Shown here in pieces: positions 27,621 through 35,300 of a stretch of DNA of 64,000 nucleotides (the first letter of the stretch is position 1; each line of letters opens with the position of its first letter). The stretch is from NCBI RefSeq assembly GCF_948329515.1, contig NZ_CAOJCN010000005.1:238094-302093 (forward strand), in the 5' to 3' direction. The translations under genes and the position numbers were made by a program. The notes under the pieces are model-generated. The model made no database searches. It was not told where the DNA came from and saw only the letters and a list, made by a program, of their open reading frames with translations. Source of the stretch: Cohnella rhizoplanae. Lineage in GTDB: Bacteria > Bacillota > Bacilli > Paenibacillales > Paenibacillaceae.

Positions 27621-27654
27621 GAACGAACAGAACCAATCGAACATCCGACAGGGG

Positions 27655-27701
27655 AAGCACCCGTGAGTCAAGGCCGTAGCCTTGCTTACCGGTGCTTTTT
27701 T
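27655..27701 (+). terminator. Terminator-like hairpin inside a 5' leader (possible attenuator)
   Basis: AAGCACC/GGTGCTT, GTGAG/CTTAC and AAGGC/GCCTT stack into one long hairpin with a CGTA loop (27655-27697), followed by TTTTTT. It lies between the promoter at 27591 and the ATG at 27735, so it would end transcription before the gene unless it is opposed. I recognise no known riboswitch consensus in the short 5' part. Confidence 0.65.
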
Positions 27702-27734
27702 GCTGTCCAAATCCATTTTGGGGAGGAAGAAATT

Positions 27735-28547
27735 ATGCGATGGGGATGTAAATTAGCGTTGGCTGCGGTACTGACATGGTTGGCGATGGTGCCGGGGATA
27801 TCCGAGGCTGCCTCGTTCACCTTCACTGCGGCGGCCAAGACCGCGTACGACAAGATGAACGCCGCAGCCGAACCGACACTGCGTACCAAGATTCAGTCGC
27901 AGTATGCGGAGCTAAGCGTGCTGGAGGCCAAGGGAGATCAGACAGAGTCGGCCACTACGGCGCTGCACGACCGCAACGAGCTGCAGCTCAAGACGGCCAA
28001 GCTGCGGATCAAGGAGATCGACGCGGCCGATATAGCCAAGCTCGATGCGCAGGTCAAGGCGGCGCAGACGAAGTATAAGCCGCTCTTCGACTCGTATACA
28101 GCGCTCAACAAGCGGATGGAAGCTGTGCGCAAGCTAAAGAACAAGGATCTGAACGCCATGCTGAAGCTGCAGGCGGATATCCTGAAGGTCACCGTTCAGC
28201 TGGCCCGCGACGACATCCGCGCCAAGCAGGACAAGCTGAAGCTGGCGAAGACGGCCGCGGCCGCGAAGGCTAAGCGGGCCAAGGAACCGCTTGAGGCGAT
28301 CGACGCGCTGAAGACGCGCATTCAGGCCGAGAAGCGGGCAGCGTCTGCCGCGAAGCAGGCCGGCAAGGCGCTGTGGAGCAGCTTTAACGCCTCCGCCAAA
28401 AAAAATGCGGCCCGCGATGCTTCCGGCGATCTGGCGAATCTGCTCAAGCTGGCAGGCCAGATCAATACGGCGAAGCAAAACCAGCTCTCGCTCGAGCAAA
28501 AAATCTCGGATTCCATCGCGCGGGCTTCGGCGCTGGCTGCCGCTTAA
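27735..28547 (+). CDS. Secreted alanine/lysine-rich helical protein
   Basis: A 270-residue exported protein of unknown function. A signal peptide (MRWGCKLALAAVLTWLAMVP, cleavage near SEAAS) precedes an almost wholly helical sequence rich in Ala, Lys, Leu and Gln, with heptad-like patterns (LQLKTAKLRIKEIDAADIAK, LKLQADILKVTVQLARDDIR) that suggest long coiled coils. There is no catalytic motif. ATG at 27735 follows GGGAGGAAG; a longer frame from 27591 would cover the promoter and leader hairpin. A terminator follows at 28561. Possible roles are a wall or periplasm-like spacer or sequestering protein, but nothing in the sequence decides this. Confidence 0.8.
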   Translation: MRWGCKLALAAVLTWLAMVPGISEAASFTFTAAAKTAYDKMNAAAEPTLRTKIQSQYAELSVLEAKGDQTESATTALHDRNELQLKTAKLRIKEIDAADIAKLDAQVKAAQTKYKPLFDSYTALNKRMEAVRKLKNKDLNAMLKLQADILKVTVQLARDDIRAKQDKLKLAKTAAAAKAKRAKEPLEAIDALKTRIQAEKRAASAAKQAGKALWSSFNASAKKNAARDASGDLANLLKLAGQINTAKQNQLSLEQKISDSIARASALAAA

Positions 28548-28560
28548 ACGAGACCTAAAT

Positions 28561-28594
28561 AAGAGCGCCGCCCACTATCTCGACGGCGCTCTTT
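28561..28594 (+). terminator. Terminator of the secreted helical protein gene
   Basis: AAGAGCGCCG pairs with CGGCGCTCTT (28561-28570, 28583-28592) and is followed by TT. It lies 13 bp after the stop at 28547. Confidence 0.8.
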
Positions 28595-28608
28595 TCCCGT
28601 TGACGCGC

Positions 28609-28633
28609 AAAAGCCCGGCCTAGGGCCGGGCTT
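28609..28633 (-). terminator. Terminator of the cold-shock protein gene
   Basis: AAGCCCGGCC and GGCCGGGCTT form a hairpin with almost no loop. On the minus strand it runs into TTTT, 37 bp past the stop at 28670. Confidence 0.7.
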
Positions 28634-28669
28634 CGCTATTTAAGGGCGTCTCCGCCGCTTAAAATCAAA

Positions 28670-28873
28670 TTACAGCTTTACAACGTTTTCAGCTTGCGGA
28701 CCGCGGTTGCCTTGAACAACGTTGAATTCAACGCGTTGGCCTTCGTCAAGCGTCTTGAAGCCTTCGCCGACGATTGCGGAGAAGTGAACGAATACGTCGT
28801 TGCCGCCTTCAACTTCGATGAAGCCGAAACCTTTTTCTGCGTTGAACCACTTAACTGTACCTTGTTGAGCCAT
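28670..28873 (-). CDS. csp: Cold-shock protein (CspA/CspB family)
   Basis: A 67-residue OB-fold RNA chaperone. RNP1 is KGFGFI (residues 14-19) and RNP2 is VFVHF (27-31); the start [18 protein letters not shown] is typical of Bacillota Csp proteins. Such proteins melt secondary structure in mRNA during cold shock or growth transitions. A strong promoter at 29020-29048 gives a leader of about 140 nt that contains a large hairpin (28934-28993), as is common for cold-shock mRNAs. The ribosome binding site is GGAGGTAA. The next gene upstream is the YdjO-type cold-inducible protein gene. Confidence 0.97.
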   Translation of the reverse strand: MAQQGTVKWFNAEKGFGFIEVEGGNDVFVHFSAIVGEGFKTLDEGQRVEFNVVQGNRGPQAENVVKL

Positions 28874-28933
28874 TTGGTATTACCTCCAAAAATGTTTTTT
28901 CTACATGACCTTTATTTTGCGTTGAAAATAAAA

Positions 28934-28993
28934 TTCACATATTGTACAAGGTTATTAAAGCTTCTAAAATAATAACCCTCTACAATATGTGAA
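28934..28993 (-). promoter_or_regulatory. Large hairpin in the csp mRNA leader
   Basis: TTCACATATTGTA (28934-28946) pairs perfectly with TACAATATGTGAA (28981-28993), and inside it GGTTATTA (28950-28957) pairs with TAATAACC (28970-28977). The two stems of 13 and 8 bp are separated by 3-nt internal loops. It lies between the promoter and the ribosome binding site of csp, so it is likely an RNA element that changes with temperature. As DNA it is also a palindrome that could bind a protein. Confidence 0.8.
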
Positions 28994-29019
28994 CTCAGGT
29001 CAAGATTTAGATTAAACTC

Positions 29020-29048
29020 ATCTTATCACATCTTGTCCTGGAACGCAA
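29020..29048 (-). promoter_or_regulatory. Promoter of the csp gene
   Basis: On the minus strand TTGCGT (complement of 29043-29048) and TAAGAT (complement of 29020-29025) are 17 bp apart. The predicted start is near 29013. Confidence 0.6.
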
Positions 29049-29217
29049 ATGCAGATACGGTCGATGTACGGCAAGACAACAAAACGCCAATCCCGCCGGC
29101 TACACTCCCCTCGGCAGGGCAAAGCGTCGCTCGAATATATCTTAACCAATCGAATCCGGTTTTAAACAGGCAATGCCAACTTTTCTTGCGGAAGCCTGCG
29201 GCAGACTAAGAACCAGA

Positions 29218-29248
29218 ATGCCGCCCTCCCGTGCGGAGGCGCGGCATA
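29218..29248 (-). terminator. Possible terminator of the ydjO-like gene
   Basis: ATGCCGCCCTCC and GGAGGCGCGGCAT form a GC-rich hairpin about 45 bp after the stop at 29294, followed on the minus strand by only an interrupted U-tract (ATTCTGGTTCTT). The rest of 29049-29217 shows no gene. Confidence 0.4.
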
Positions 29249-29293
29249 AGTCGGGCGCGGCAAGACGCGGCTCCGTCCGTCCTGGTCAGGCGT

Positions 29294-29509
29294 TCAACTG
29301 CGGCTCGACATCGACAGGCTCGTGTTCACGATGGCGGGCAGCATGCGCTCGGTCTTCTCCATCGGCGATCCGCATAGCGTGCATGCAGGCTCGGCCGAGA
29401 ACGCAAAATTCTCGCGGATCCATCCGTTGCAGCTGTCGCTGGCGCAGGACCATACGGTAGTCGGTTCCAGCGGAACCTCTTCAAGCGGTTTTTTGCGGGA
29501 ATTGTACAT
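29294..29509 (-). CDS. ydjO: Cold-inducible YdjO-type zinc-ribbon protein
   Basis: A 71-residue protein matching the YdjO family from memory of its pattern: an N-terminal YNSRKKPLEEVPLE, W-x-C-x4-C-x-W-x-R-x-NF-x-F, then P-x-C-x-LC and a final R-x-LP-x-x-x-NT. The two Cys pairs (about residues 20/25 and 40/43) form a likely zinc ribbon. The B. subtilis relative is described as cold-inducible; its molecular role is unknown. ATG at 29509 follows GGAGAGGAG; a longer frame to 29680 lies in the leader. A strong promoter at 29669-29697 gives a leader of about 150 nt. The gene adjoins csp, which supports a cold-response locus. Confidence 0.85.
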   Translation of the reverse strand: MYNSRKKPLEEVPLEPTTVWSCASDSCNGWIRENFAFSAEPACTLCGSPMEKTERMLPAIVNTSLSMSSRS

Positions 29510-29668
29510 GCAGCGCTCCTCTCCAAGGCTTAAGCCTTGTTCCTTGTAATGGGCGTGACGAAGCAGCCTGGAAACCGTCAAAATCAAAAAATCATATACG
29601 CGACAAGGCTCGCTGACTACCATAAAACCTTGGCGATATATGATTCTCCACGTACATGCATTATATCC

Positions 29669-29697
29669 ATCATAGCCCATAAAAGACCGATTGGCAA
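29669..29697 (-). promoter_or_regulatory. Promoter of the ydjO-like gene with a long leader
   Basis: On the minus strand TTGCCA (complement of 29692-29697) and TATGAT (complement of 29669-29674) are 17 bp apart. The start near 29662 leaves about 150 nt of untranslated leader before ATG 29509. Confidence 0.6.
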
Positions 29698-29744
29698 TAC
29701 CGCCATGCTATCCGGACGCGAATGCGCCTCTCCCGGGGTCGCTA

Positions 29745-30215
29745 TCAGGCCTTGGAGAATCCCTCTTCCTTCAGGTATTCCGCGGCTTCCGCATAGGATT
29801 CGAATGCGCCGTCCAGATTGAGACCCGCGTAGACGTACCACATCAGATCCTCTTCGTCGTACTTCAGCTCCAGCGTCTGCCGCTTCTCGTTCCGCCAGAT
29901 CTCCTCGCGCCCGGGCTCGGCATCTTCCTCCCCTTCCTCGCCTCTAAGCGATTCGATGGACGCGGCGATAATCGTCCGAAGCTGGTCTTCCGAAAAATCC
30001 GCAATGTTCGCGAAGCCTTTCTCGTCGGTCTCGTAGCCGTCGAGCCTGCCGGCATAAACAAAGCCGTTGCCGCTGCGGTGCAGGTGATAAACGACGTTTT
30101 TCTTGTCGTAGGCGCTGCCGTCGAATTGATAATTAACGCGCCCGAGCGACACGTCCTTGCGCGTCAGTTCCTTGAATTCGTCGGCGATGGCCAACTTTTG
30201 CTCCAAACTCAGCAT
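29745..30215 (-). CDS. Conserved-looking hypothetical protein
   Basis: A 156-residue acidic protein that I cannot place in a family. It starts with a helix (MLSLEQKLAIADEFKELTRK), then a beta-rich part with VNYQFDGSAYDKKNVVYHLH and GNGFVYAGRLDGYETDEKGF, an acidic stretch (GEEGEEDAEPGREE) and a second beta region (LELKYDEEDLMWYVYAGLNL) ending in a helix. The two halves (FVYAG and WYVYAG) may be internal repeats. There is no signal or membrane segment. ATG at 30215 follows AAAAGGAGCG. It may be transcribed with the small gene 72 bp upstream. Confidence 0.7.
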   Translation of the reverse strand: MLSLEQKLAIADEFKELTRKDVSLGRVNYQFDGSAYDKKNVVYHLHRSGNGFVYAGRLDGYETDEKGFANIADFSEDQLRTIIAASIESLRGEEGEEDAEPGREEIWRNEKRQTLELKYDEEDLMWYVYAGLNLDGAFESYAEAAEYLKEEGFSKA

Positions 30216-30287
30216 GCCCGCACGCTCCTTTTCAATTTCTGTCTATGTTATTGTATATGCAATATTGACGTCTTTTCCCTAACGACT

Positions 30288-30524
30288 CTAGGTCCAGCCC
30301 CAGAAAAACCCGTCGCGGTCCCATGCGACGCGCCCGCCGTGAAGCTTGCGGAAGGCTTTGACCACCTCGCGGTCGAGCCCGGTATGGCCGCGTTCGTTCT
30401 CGAATACGAATCTCTCGCCGAAGTGCTCGCGAATGTGCGCGACGGCTTCCTCTTGCTTCAACATGCCCCGGTGCCGAATCTCGGTCACCATCCATGCCGC
30501 GACGTCCTGCGCCGTCTTGTCCAT
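30288..30524 (-). CDS. Small protein resembling the DUF6953 family
   Basis: A 78-residue cytoplasmic protein. It has an N-terminal helix (AQDVAAWMVTEIRHRGML), then EEAVAHIREHFGERFVFEN, and a C-terminal part with VVKAFRKLHGGRVAWDRDGF ending in FWGWT. The pattern (helix, then an FG...F...N...G turn, then FRK and VAWD) resembles small winged-helix-like proteins of the DUF6953 type, assigned from memory. ATG at 30524 has AAGGAGGCAG upstream. It lies 41 bp downstream of the LacI-type regulator gene, so all of 29745-31633 could be one transcript. Confidence 0.65.
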   Translation of the reverse strand: MDKTAQDVAAWMVTEIRHRGMLKQEEAVAHIREHFGERFVFENERGHTGLDREVVKAFRKLHGGRVAWDRDGFFWGWT

Positions 30525-30565
30525 GACTCTGCCTCCTTGATGCCCTCAATCAGCCGGCCGCTCCC

Positions 30566-31633
30566 TCATTCGCTCCGAAACGACTCCCGCAGCAGAAGCG
30601 CGCCGCCGATCAAGGTCTTCTCGACGGGCCGATCGGGGTCCGCCAGCCTCGTAAACAGCATCTCTACCGCGCGCCTGCCCAATCCCTCTCTCGGCACATG
30701 CACGGTGCTGAGAGCCGGTAGGGACGCGTCTACGCCCTCGTCCGTATGATCGAATCCCGTAACCGCGACTTGACCGGGCACGTTCACGCCGTTGCGCGCG
30801 AGCGCCTTGAGAATCAAGTATCCCATAAAATCGTTGGCGCATACAAACGCCGAAGGGAGCTCGCCGCGGGCGCACAGCTCGTCCACGACGAGGTCCACGG
30901 TCAGATGGGGATGCTGCTCCTCGAGCCGCATGAGCGGATCGGACTCGGGGTCGGGCACCTCCAGCCTCGCGTCCTCCAGCACCGTTCTGAAGCCTAGCCA
31001 GCGGTCGCGGAAGCTGGAGGCATAGCGCGGATTGCCGACGAATCGCAATCTCGTGCGTCCCGTCTGCAGCACCAGCTCGGTCATCGCGCGGACTGCCTCG
31101 AAATTGTTCATAAACACCGAATCGGCCGGAACGAGAGGATCCTCGTGATCGATCAGCACGCTCGGAATGCCGAGATGCCTGACCTCCAGCAAAAGCTGGG
31201 TGGACATATAACCGACGCCGACGAGCCCGAGCAGTGCCTGCGGATTGATGCTCTTGAGCGACCTCTCCGAATAATTCTCGGTGACCATCAAGACGCCGAT
31301 ATCCCGTTCGGATAGCGCCACGGCGACGCCGTCGACGATGCGCCCCCAGAAATGCGATTCGCGGCTCTGAAAGCGCACGTTCGGCATCAGGATGACGACC
31401 GTGCCTTTGTAGGCGGACGCGCCCCTGCCTTTGCCTCTTCCTCTGCTGCGGCGCGGACCCGGCGCGGCCTCGCGACTTTTCCCCTTCGAGTCGTACCCTA
31501 GCTCATTGGCAGCCTGCAAGATGCGGTTACGCGTCTCCTCGGCTACGCCCGGCTTGCCGGACAGCGCCTGGGAGACGGCGAACTTGGACACGCCCACTCG
31601 CTCGGCGATTTGCTGCATGGTCACTTTTTTCAA
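30566..31633 (-). CDS. LacI-family transcriptional regulator
   Basis: A 355-residue repressor-type protein. The N-terminal helix-turn-helix reads TMQQIAERVGVSKFAVSQAL (residues 5-24), followed by the hinge region and a periplasmic-binding-protein-like sensor domain (VVILMPNVRFQSRESHFWG, VSVLIDHEDPLV-like, AFVCANDFMGYLIL, VAVTGFDHTDEG in part). An unusual basic insert (PGPRRSRGRGKGRG, about 58-71) lies in the hinge. The start is TTG at 31633, preceded by CGGAG; it lies inside the upstream Nudix frame, giving a 107-bp overlap. There is no sugar operon next to it on this strand, so its target is unclear. Confidence 0.9.
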   Translation of the reverse strand: MKKVTMQQIAERVGVSKFAVSQALSGKPGVAEETRNRILQAANELGYDSKGKSREAAPGPRRSRGRGKGRGASAYKGTVVILMPNVRFQSRESHFWGRIVDGVAVALSERDIGVLMVTENYSERSLKSINPQALLGLVGVGYMSTQLLLEVRHLGIPSVLIDHEDPLVPADSVFMNNFEAVRAMTELVLQTGRTRLRFVGNPRYASSFRDRWLGFRTVLEDARLEVPDPESDPLMRLEEQHPHLTVDLVVDELCARGELPSAFVCANDFMGYLILKALARNGVNVPGQVAVTGFDHTDEGVDASLPALSTVHVPREGLGRRAVEMLFTRLADPDRPVEKTLIGGALLLRESFRSE

Positions 31634-32153
31634 CGACGTTCACTCCGTTACCCCTCAACTGTCTCTCATTGTACCAATTGTCGGGAAGCGGCGGAAGCCG
31701 ATCGTCCTCGATAAATCGAATACCCGCCTGGTTTGCCGCGTATTGCCGAATTTGAGGCGCGATGTTCGGGATCAAGAGGACGTCTTCCAACCGGTCCAAC
31801 CGAACCCATTTGATGGCGGTCTGGTTAGGATCGGGCCTGTCCGGCATGCGGGGGCGCGAACCAGGCTTCAGCTTGCAGTCGAAGATGAGGTGCAGGCTGT
31901 GGGTATCCGCATCCAAATAGTTGCCGGATTGCTTGTGGGGGGCCATCTCGTATACGAGCGCGAGCGGACCGACCTCGACCTCTGCGCATGTTTCTTCCGC
32001 GACCTCGCGCGCGACGCCGTCGACGATCGTCTCCCCAGGCTCGAGCCCGCCGCCGGGAAGATTGTAATGGACGCCTCGCTCGTCGTATTCGACCAGCAGC
32101 ACTTCGCCGTTTTCGATGATTAATCCCGTGCACCTGATCCGTACATGCGCCAT
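31527..32153 (-). CDS. Nudix hydrolase with extended tail overlapping the next gene
   Basis: A 208-residue protein. The Nudix box is G-x5-E-x7-REVAEETC-like, seen as GGGLEPGETIVDGVAREVAE (about residues 33-52), followed by EETCAEVEVG. Nudix enzymes cleave nucleoside diphosphates linked to another group. The domain ends at about residue 155 (NIAPQIRQYAANQAG), but the frame continues through DNWYNERQLRGNGVNVVEK and a basic tail that overlaps the first 107 bp of the LacI gene in another frame. Either the tail is real or a frameshift removed an earlier stop. ATG at 32153 follows AAGGAG. It lies directly upstream of the regulator and is probably co-transcribed. Confidence 0.85.
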   Translation of the reverse strand: MAHVRIRCTGLIIENGEVLLVEYDERGVHYNLPGGGLEPGETIVDGVAREVAEETCAEVEVGPLALVYEMAPHKQSGNYLDADTHSLHLIFDCKLKPGSRPRMPDRPDPNQTAIKWVRLDRLEDVLLIPNIAPQIRQYAANQAGIRFIEDDRLPPLPDNWYNERQLRGNGVNVVEKSDHAANRRASGRVQVRRLPGAVRQAGRSRGDA

Positions 32154-32253
32154 CCTGCATTCGCTCCTTGATAAGCATCGTTTTCGCCATCTCTTGTCAT
32201 TCATTTGCCGGGAAATGGCCAATCCCTGCAACGAGATGCTTATCCATGCAAAT

Positions 32254-32290
32254 AAAAAGGGAGGGAGGCGCCGCGGCGCCTCTCTCCCTC
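32254..32290 (-). terminator. Strong terminator of the RCC1/SLH surface protein gene
   Basis: On the minus strand GAGGGAGAGAGGCGCC pairs with GGCGCCTCCCTCCC and is followed by TTTTT. It lies 12 bp after the stop at 32302. Confidence 0.85.
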
Positions 32291-32301
32291 GTCTAGCATC
32301 G

Positions 32302-35300
32302 TTAACCGTCGATTAGCCCCGTCTCGATGAGCAAGCGCCGGAGCATAACGGCCGTCTCCGCGCGAGTCACCTCTCCCGCGGGCCGAAGCCGGCCGCCGGA
32401 GCCTTGAACCAGGCCGGCTTGCACGGCGGCGGCCACGTCTTCGCGCGCCCAGCCGCGAATCGCGGATTCGTCCGCGAACGCGGTCAGTACGCGCCCGGTC
32501 CCGCCCGCCGCAGCGGCCTCATAACCGACCAGCCGCGCCGCGCGCACAAGGACCGCGAACGCTTCCTCGCGCGTGATGGTCTCTTCCGGGCGGAAGCGGC
32601 CGTTGCGGTCCCCGCGCAGCAGACCGTATGCCGCCGCTTGCTCTACGGCATCGGCATACCAGGCATCCGTCCTCAGATCCGCAAAGGAGGTGGCCCCGCC
32701 CGCAGACTGCGGCAAGCCGAGCGCGCGCGCGAGCATAGCCGCGAACTCGGCGCGGCTGACGGACGCATCCGGGCGATACTGCCCGCCGGCGTAGCCATTC
32801 ACGATCAGCCGGGCCGCCATGTCGGCGATCGCCCCCTGTGCCCAATGGCCGTTCAGATCCGAGAATTCCTGCGCTTTCTGCCGGATCACCGCGTATGCGC
32901 TGTTCGTCAGGCTGCGGACGACCGCATAGTATTTGCCGTCGCGCGCGACGATCTCGGTCGGAACCGGCCGGAGCGTGCCGTCCTGCTCCACCACGACCGC
33001 GGTCACGCCTGCGGGATCGGTATCCTCAGGCAGCGGCAGCTCACGTTTCACATAAGATTGAAAGCTGTCGATGACCGTCGTGCGCCCCGCCTCGCTCGCC
33101 GACAGCTCGAACGTCACAGGCATTACGATGATGGCGAAGCCGGAGTCGGATGCCGCCTGGGACAATCGCAACGCCGTGCCCTCTCCCGCCAGGCTCACCG
33201 TCAGGCTGAACGTCTCGCCTTCGCCTGCCGTCGTGGCCGGAATCTCGGCGACTGGCAGCGTGTAGGTTCCCTGGGCGGTCACGAGCTCGAGAGCGGCTTG
33301 CTTGGCCTTCATGGCGTTCAGCGCAGCAGCATCGAATCGCACCCTCAGGCTATGGGCATCGTCGGGCGCCGTGATCGTGATCGCCGTGCCTGAAGGAGCG
33401 TCCGAGAGGCCTGCAGCCAATTCGGTCGGGCGCAGGATCACGTTCAGATCTTGCCCGGTCATGGTTGCCGTGCCCATGCGGGACTGGTCCGTTCCTCCGA
33501 TCGTAAGCTTGAACGGCGGCGGCGTCTGGGCCGTCGCATCCGGCGTTGGCGTCGGATCCGGCGTTGACGTCGGTTCGGCCGGTTCCTGCGCTTTTTCTCG
33601 TTGCACATGCAGCGAGTAGACAAGGCTTTTGCCGTCTTCGGCGATCACCGCAATCTGGATCGATGCCGCGGAATCGTAAAGCGCGATGGCTTCGGATTGG
33701 ACGCCGCCGGTCAGATTAACGGGACCGCTCAGCCGCGCGTTGTCCTCGGCATAGACGCTCGCCGCGACGGACTGCCGCTCGTTCGCGGCCGCGGCCGTCA
33801 AGCGGATCGATGTAACATCGGTAGCCAGAGTAATCGTGTAATCCGTCGTGTCTGCAGCAAATGTCTTGTTCCAGGCGCCGGCCGAAAGATGCAGCGCGGT
33901 TAATTTTGGCGCTGCCACGGGCTCCGGATCGGGATCCTGGCCCGGGTCCGGATTGCCGCCGGCATCGATTTGCCACTTGGCGAAGAGCGTTAAGGGAGTC
34001 GCCCCCATCGTCAGCTTGTCTCCGGCTTGGTAAGCCGTGCCGCTTCCGTCCGCTGCTAGCGTCCAGCCTGCGAAGGTGTAACCGGCCTTGACCAAGCCGC
34101 CGGTGTTGCCCAGCACCGTCAACTCGGCGCCTTCCTCGTACGCGCCGCCGTCCGTCGGCACGTTGCCGCCGTCTGCGCCGTTGGCGTCGTACGTCACGCT
34201 ATACGTCGGGTTCTGCGTCCACTTGGCGTACAACGTGACCGCGGCGGCGCTCATCGTCAGCTTATCGCCCGCTTGGTACGCCGTGCCGCTGCCTTCCTCA
34301 GTCAGCGTCCAGCCTGCGAAGGTGTAGCCGGCCTTGACCAAGCCGGTGTTGCCCAGCACCGTCACCTCGGTGCCTTCCTCATACGCGCCGTCCGTCGGCA
34401 CGCTGCCGCCGTCGGCGCCGTTGGCGTCGTATGTCACGCCGTACGTCGGGTTCTGCGTCCACTTGGCGTACAACGTGACCGCGGCGGCGCCCATCGTCAG
34501 CTTGTCGCCCGCTTGGTACGCCGTGCCGCTGCCGTCCGCAGTTAGCATCCAGCCTGCGAAGGTGTATCCTGCCTTGACCAGCCCGCTGTTGCCCAGCACC
34601 GTCACCTCGGCGCCTTCCTCGTACGCGCCGCCGTCCGTCGGCACGCTGCCGCCGTCCGCCCCGTTGGCGTCGTATGTCACGCCATACGTCGGGTTCTGCG
34701 TCCACTGCGCATACAGCGTGACGTCGGCTGCCGCCAACGTGAGCAGAGCGCCCGCCGCATATGGCGTACCGTCTCCGTCCGGCTCCGTATTCCATCCGGC
34801 AAAGGAATAGCCGCTCTTCACGAAGCCGCCGGCATTGCTCAATACAGTCGCGGTTTCCCCAGCCTCGTACGCCTCGCTGTCGCTTGGACCGGTTCCGCCC
34901 GTTTCCCCGTTGCCGTCATACAGCACCTTGTAAGTCGGGTTCTTCGACCATTGCGCATAGAGCACCAGGTCCTCCTGCCCGATCGTCGCCCGGTCGCCTT
35001 CCGCATACGCAGAGCCCGACCCGTCGGCCTCCGTATTCCAATCCGCGAACGTGTAGCCGGCACGTGTCAGCCCTCTGGTATTCCCCAGAATATCCGCCTG
35101 TTCGTCTTTGTAGTAATAGTAATCGTCGACGGGCACCTTTCCGCCTGTATGGCCGTTCCCTCTATAGATGACGCTATATGTCGGAATCGCCTCCGTCACG
35201 ACCTGCTGCATCGCGTATGCGGTCTTATTGCCCGCCTTGTCCTTGACGATGACGTTAAAGTAATAGGGCATGCCGTCTAACAATTCAATGAGCTGCAAGC

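Noticed and set aside
27627..27701. Known riboswitch (c-di-GMP, preQ1, guanidine or fluoride type) in the leader
   Set aside because: None of the conserved core sequences of these classes is present; only a terminator-like hairpin can be supported.
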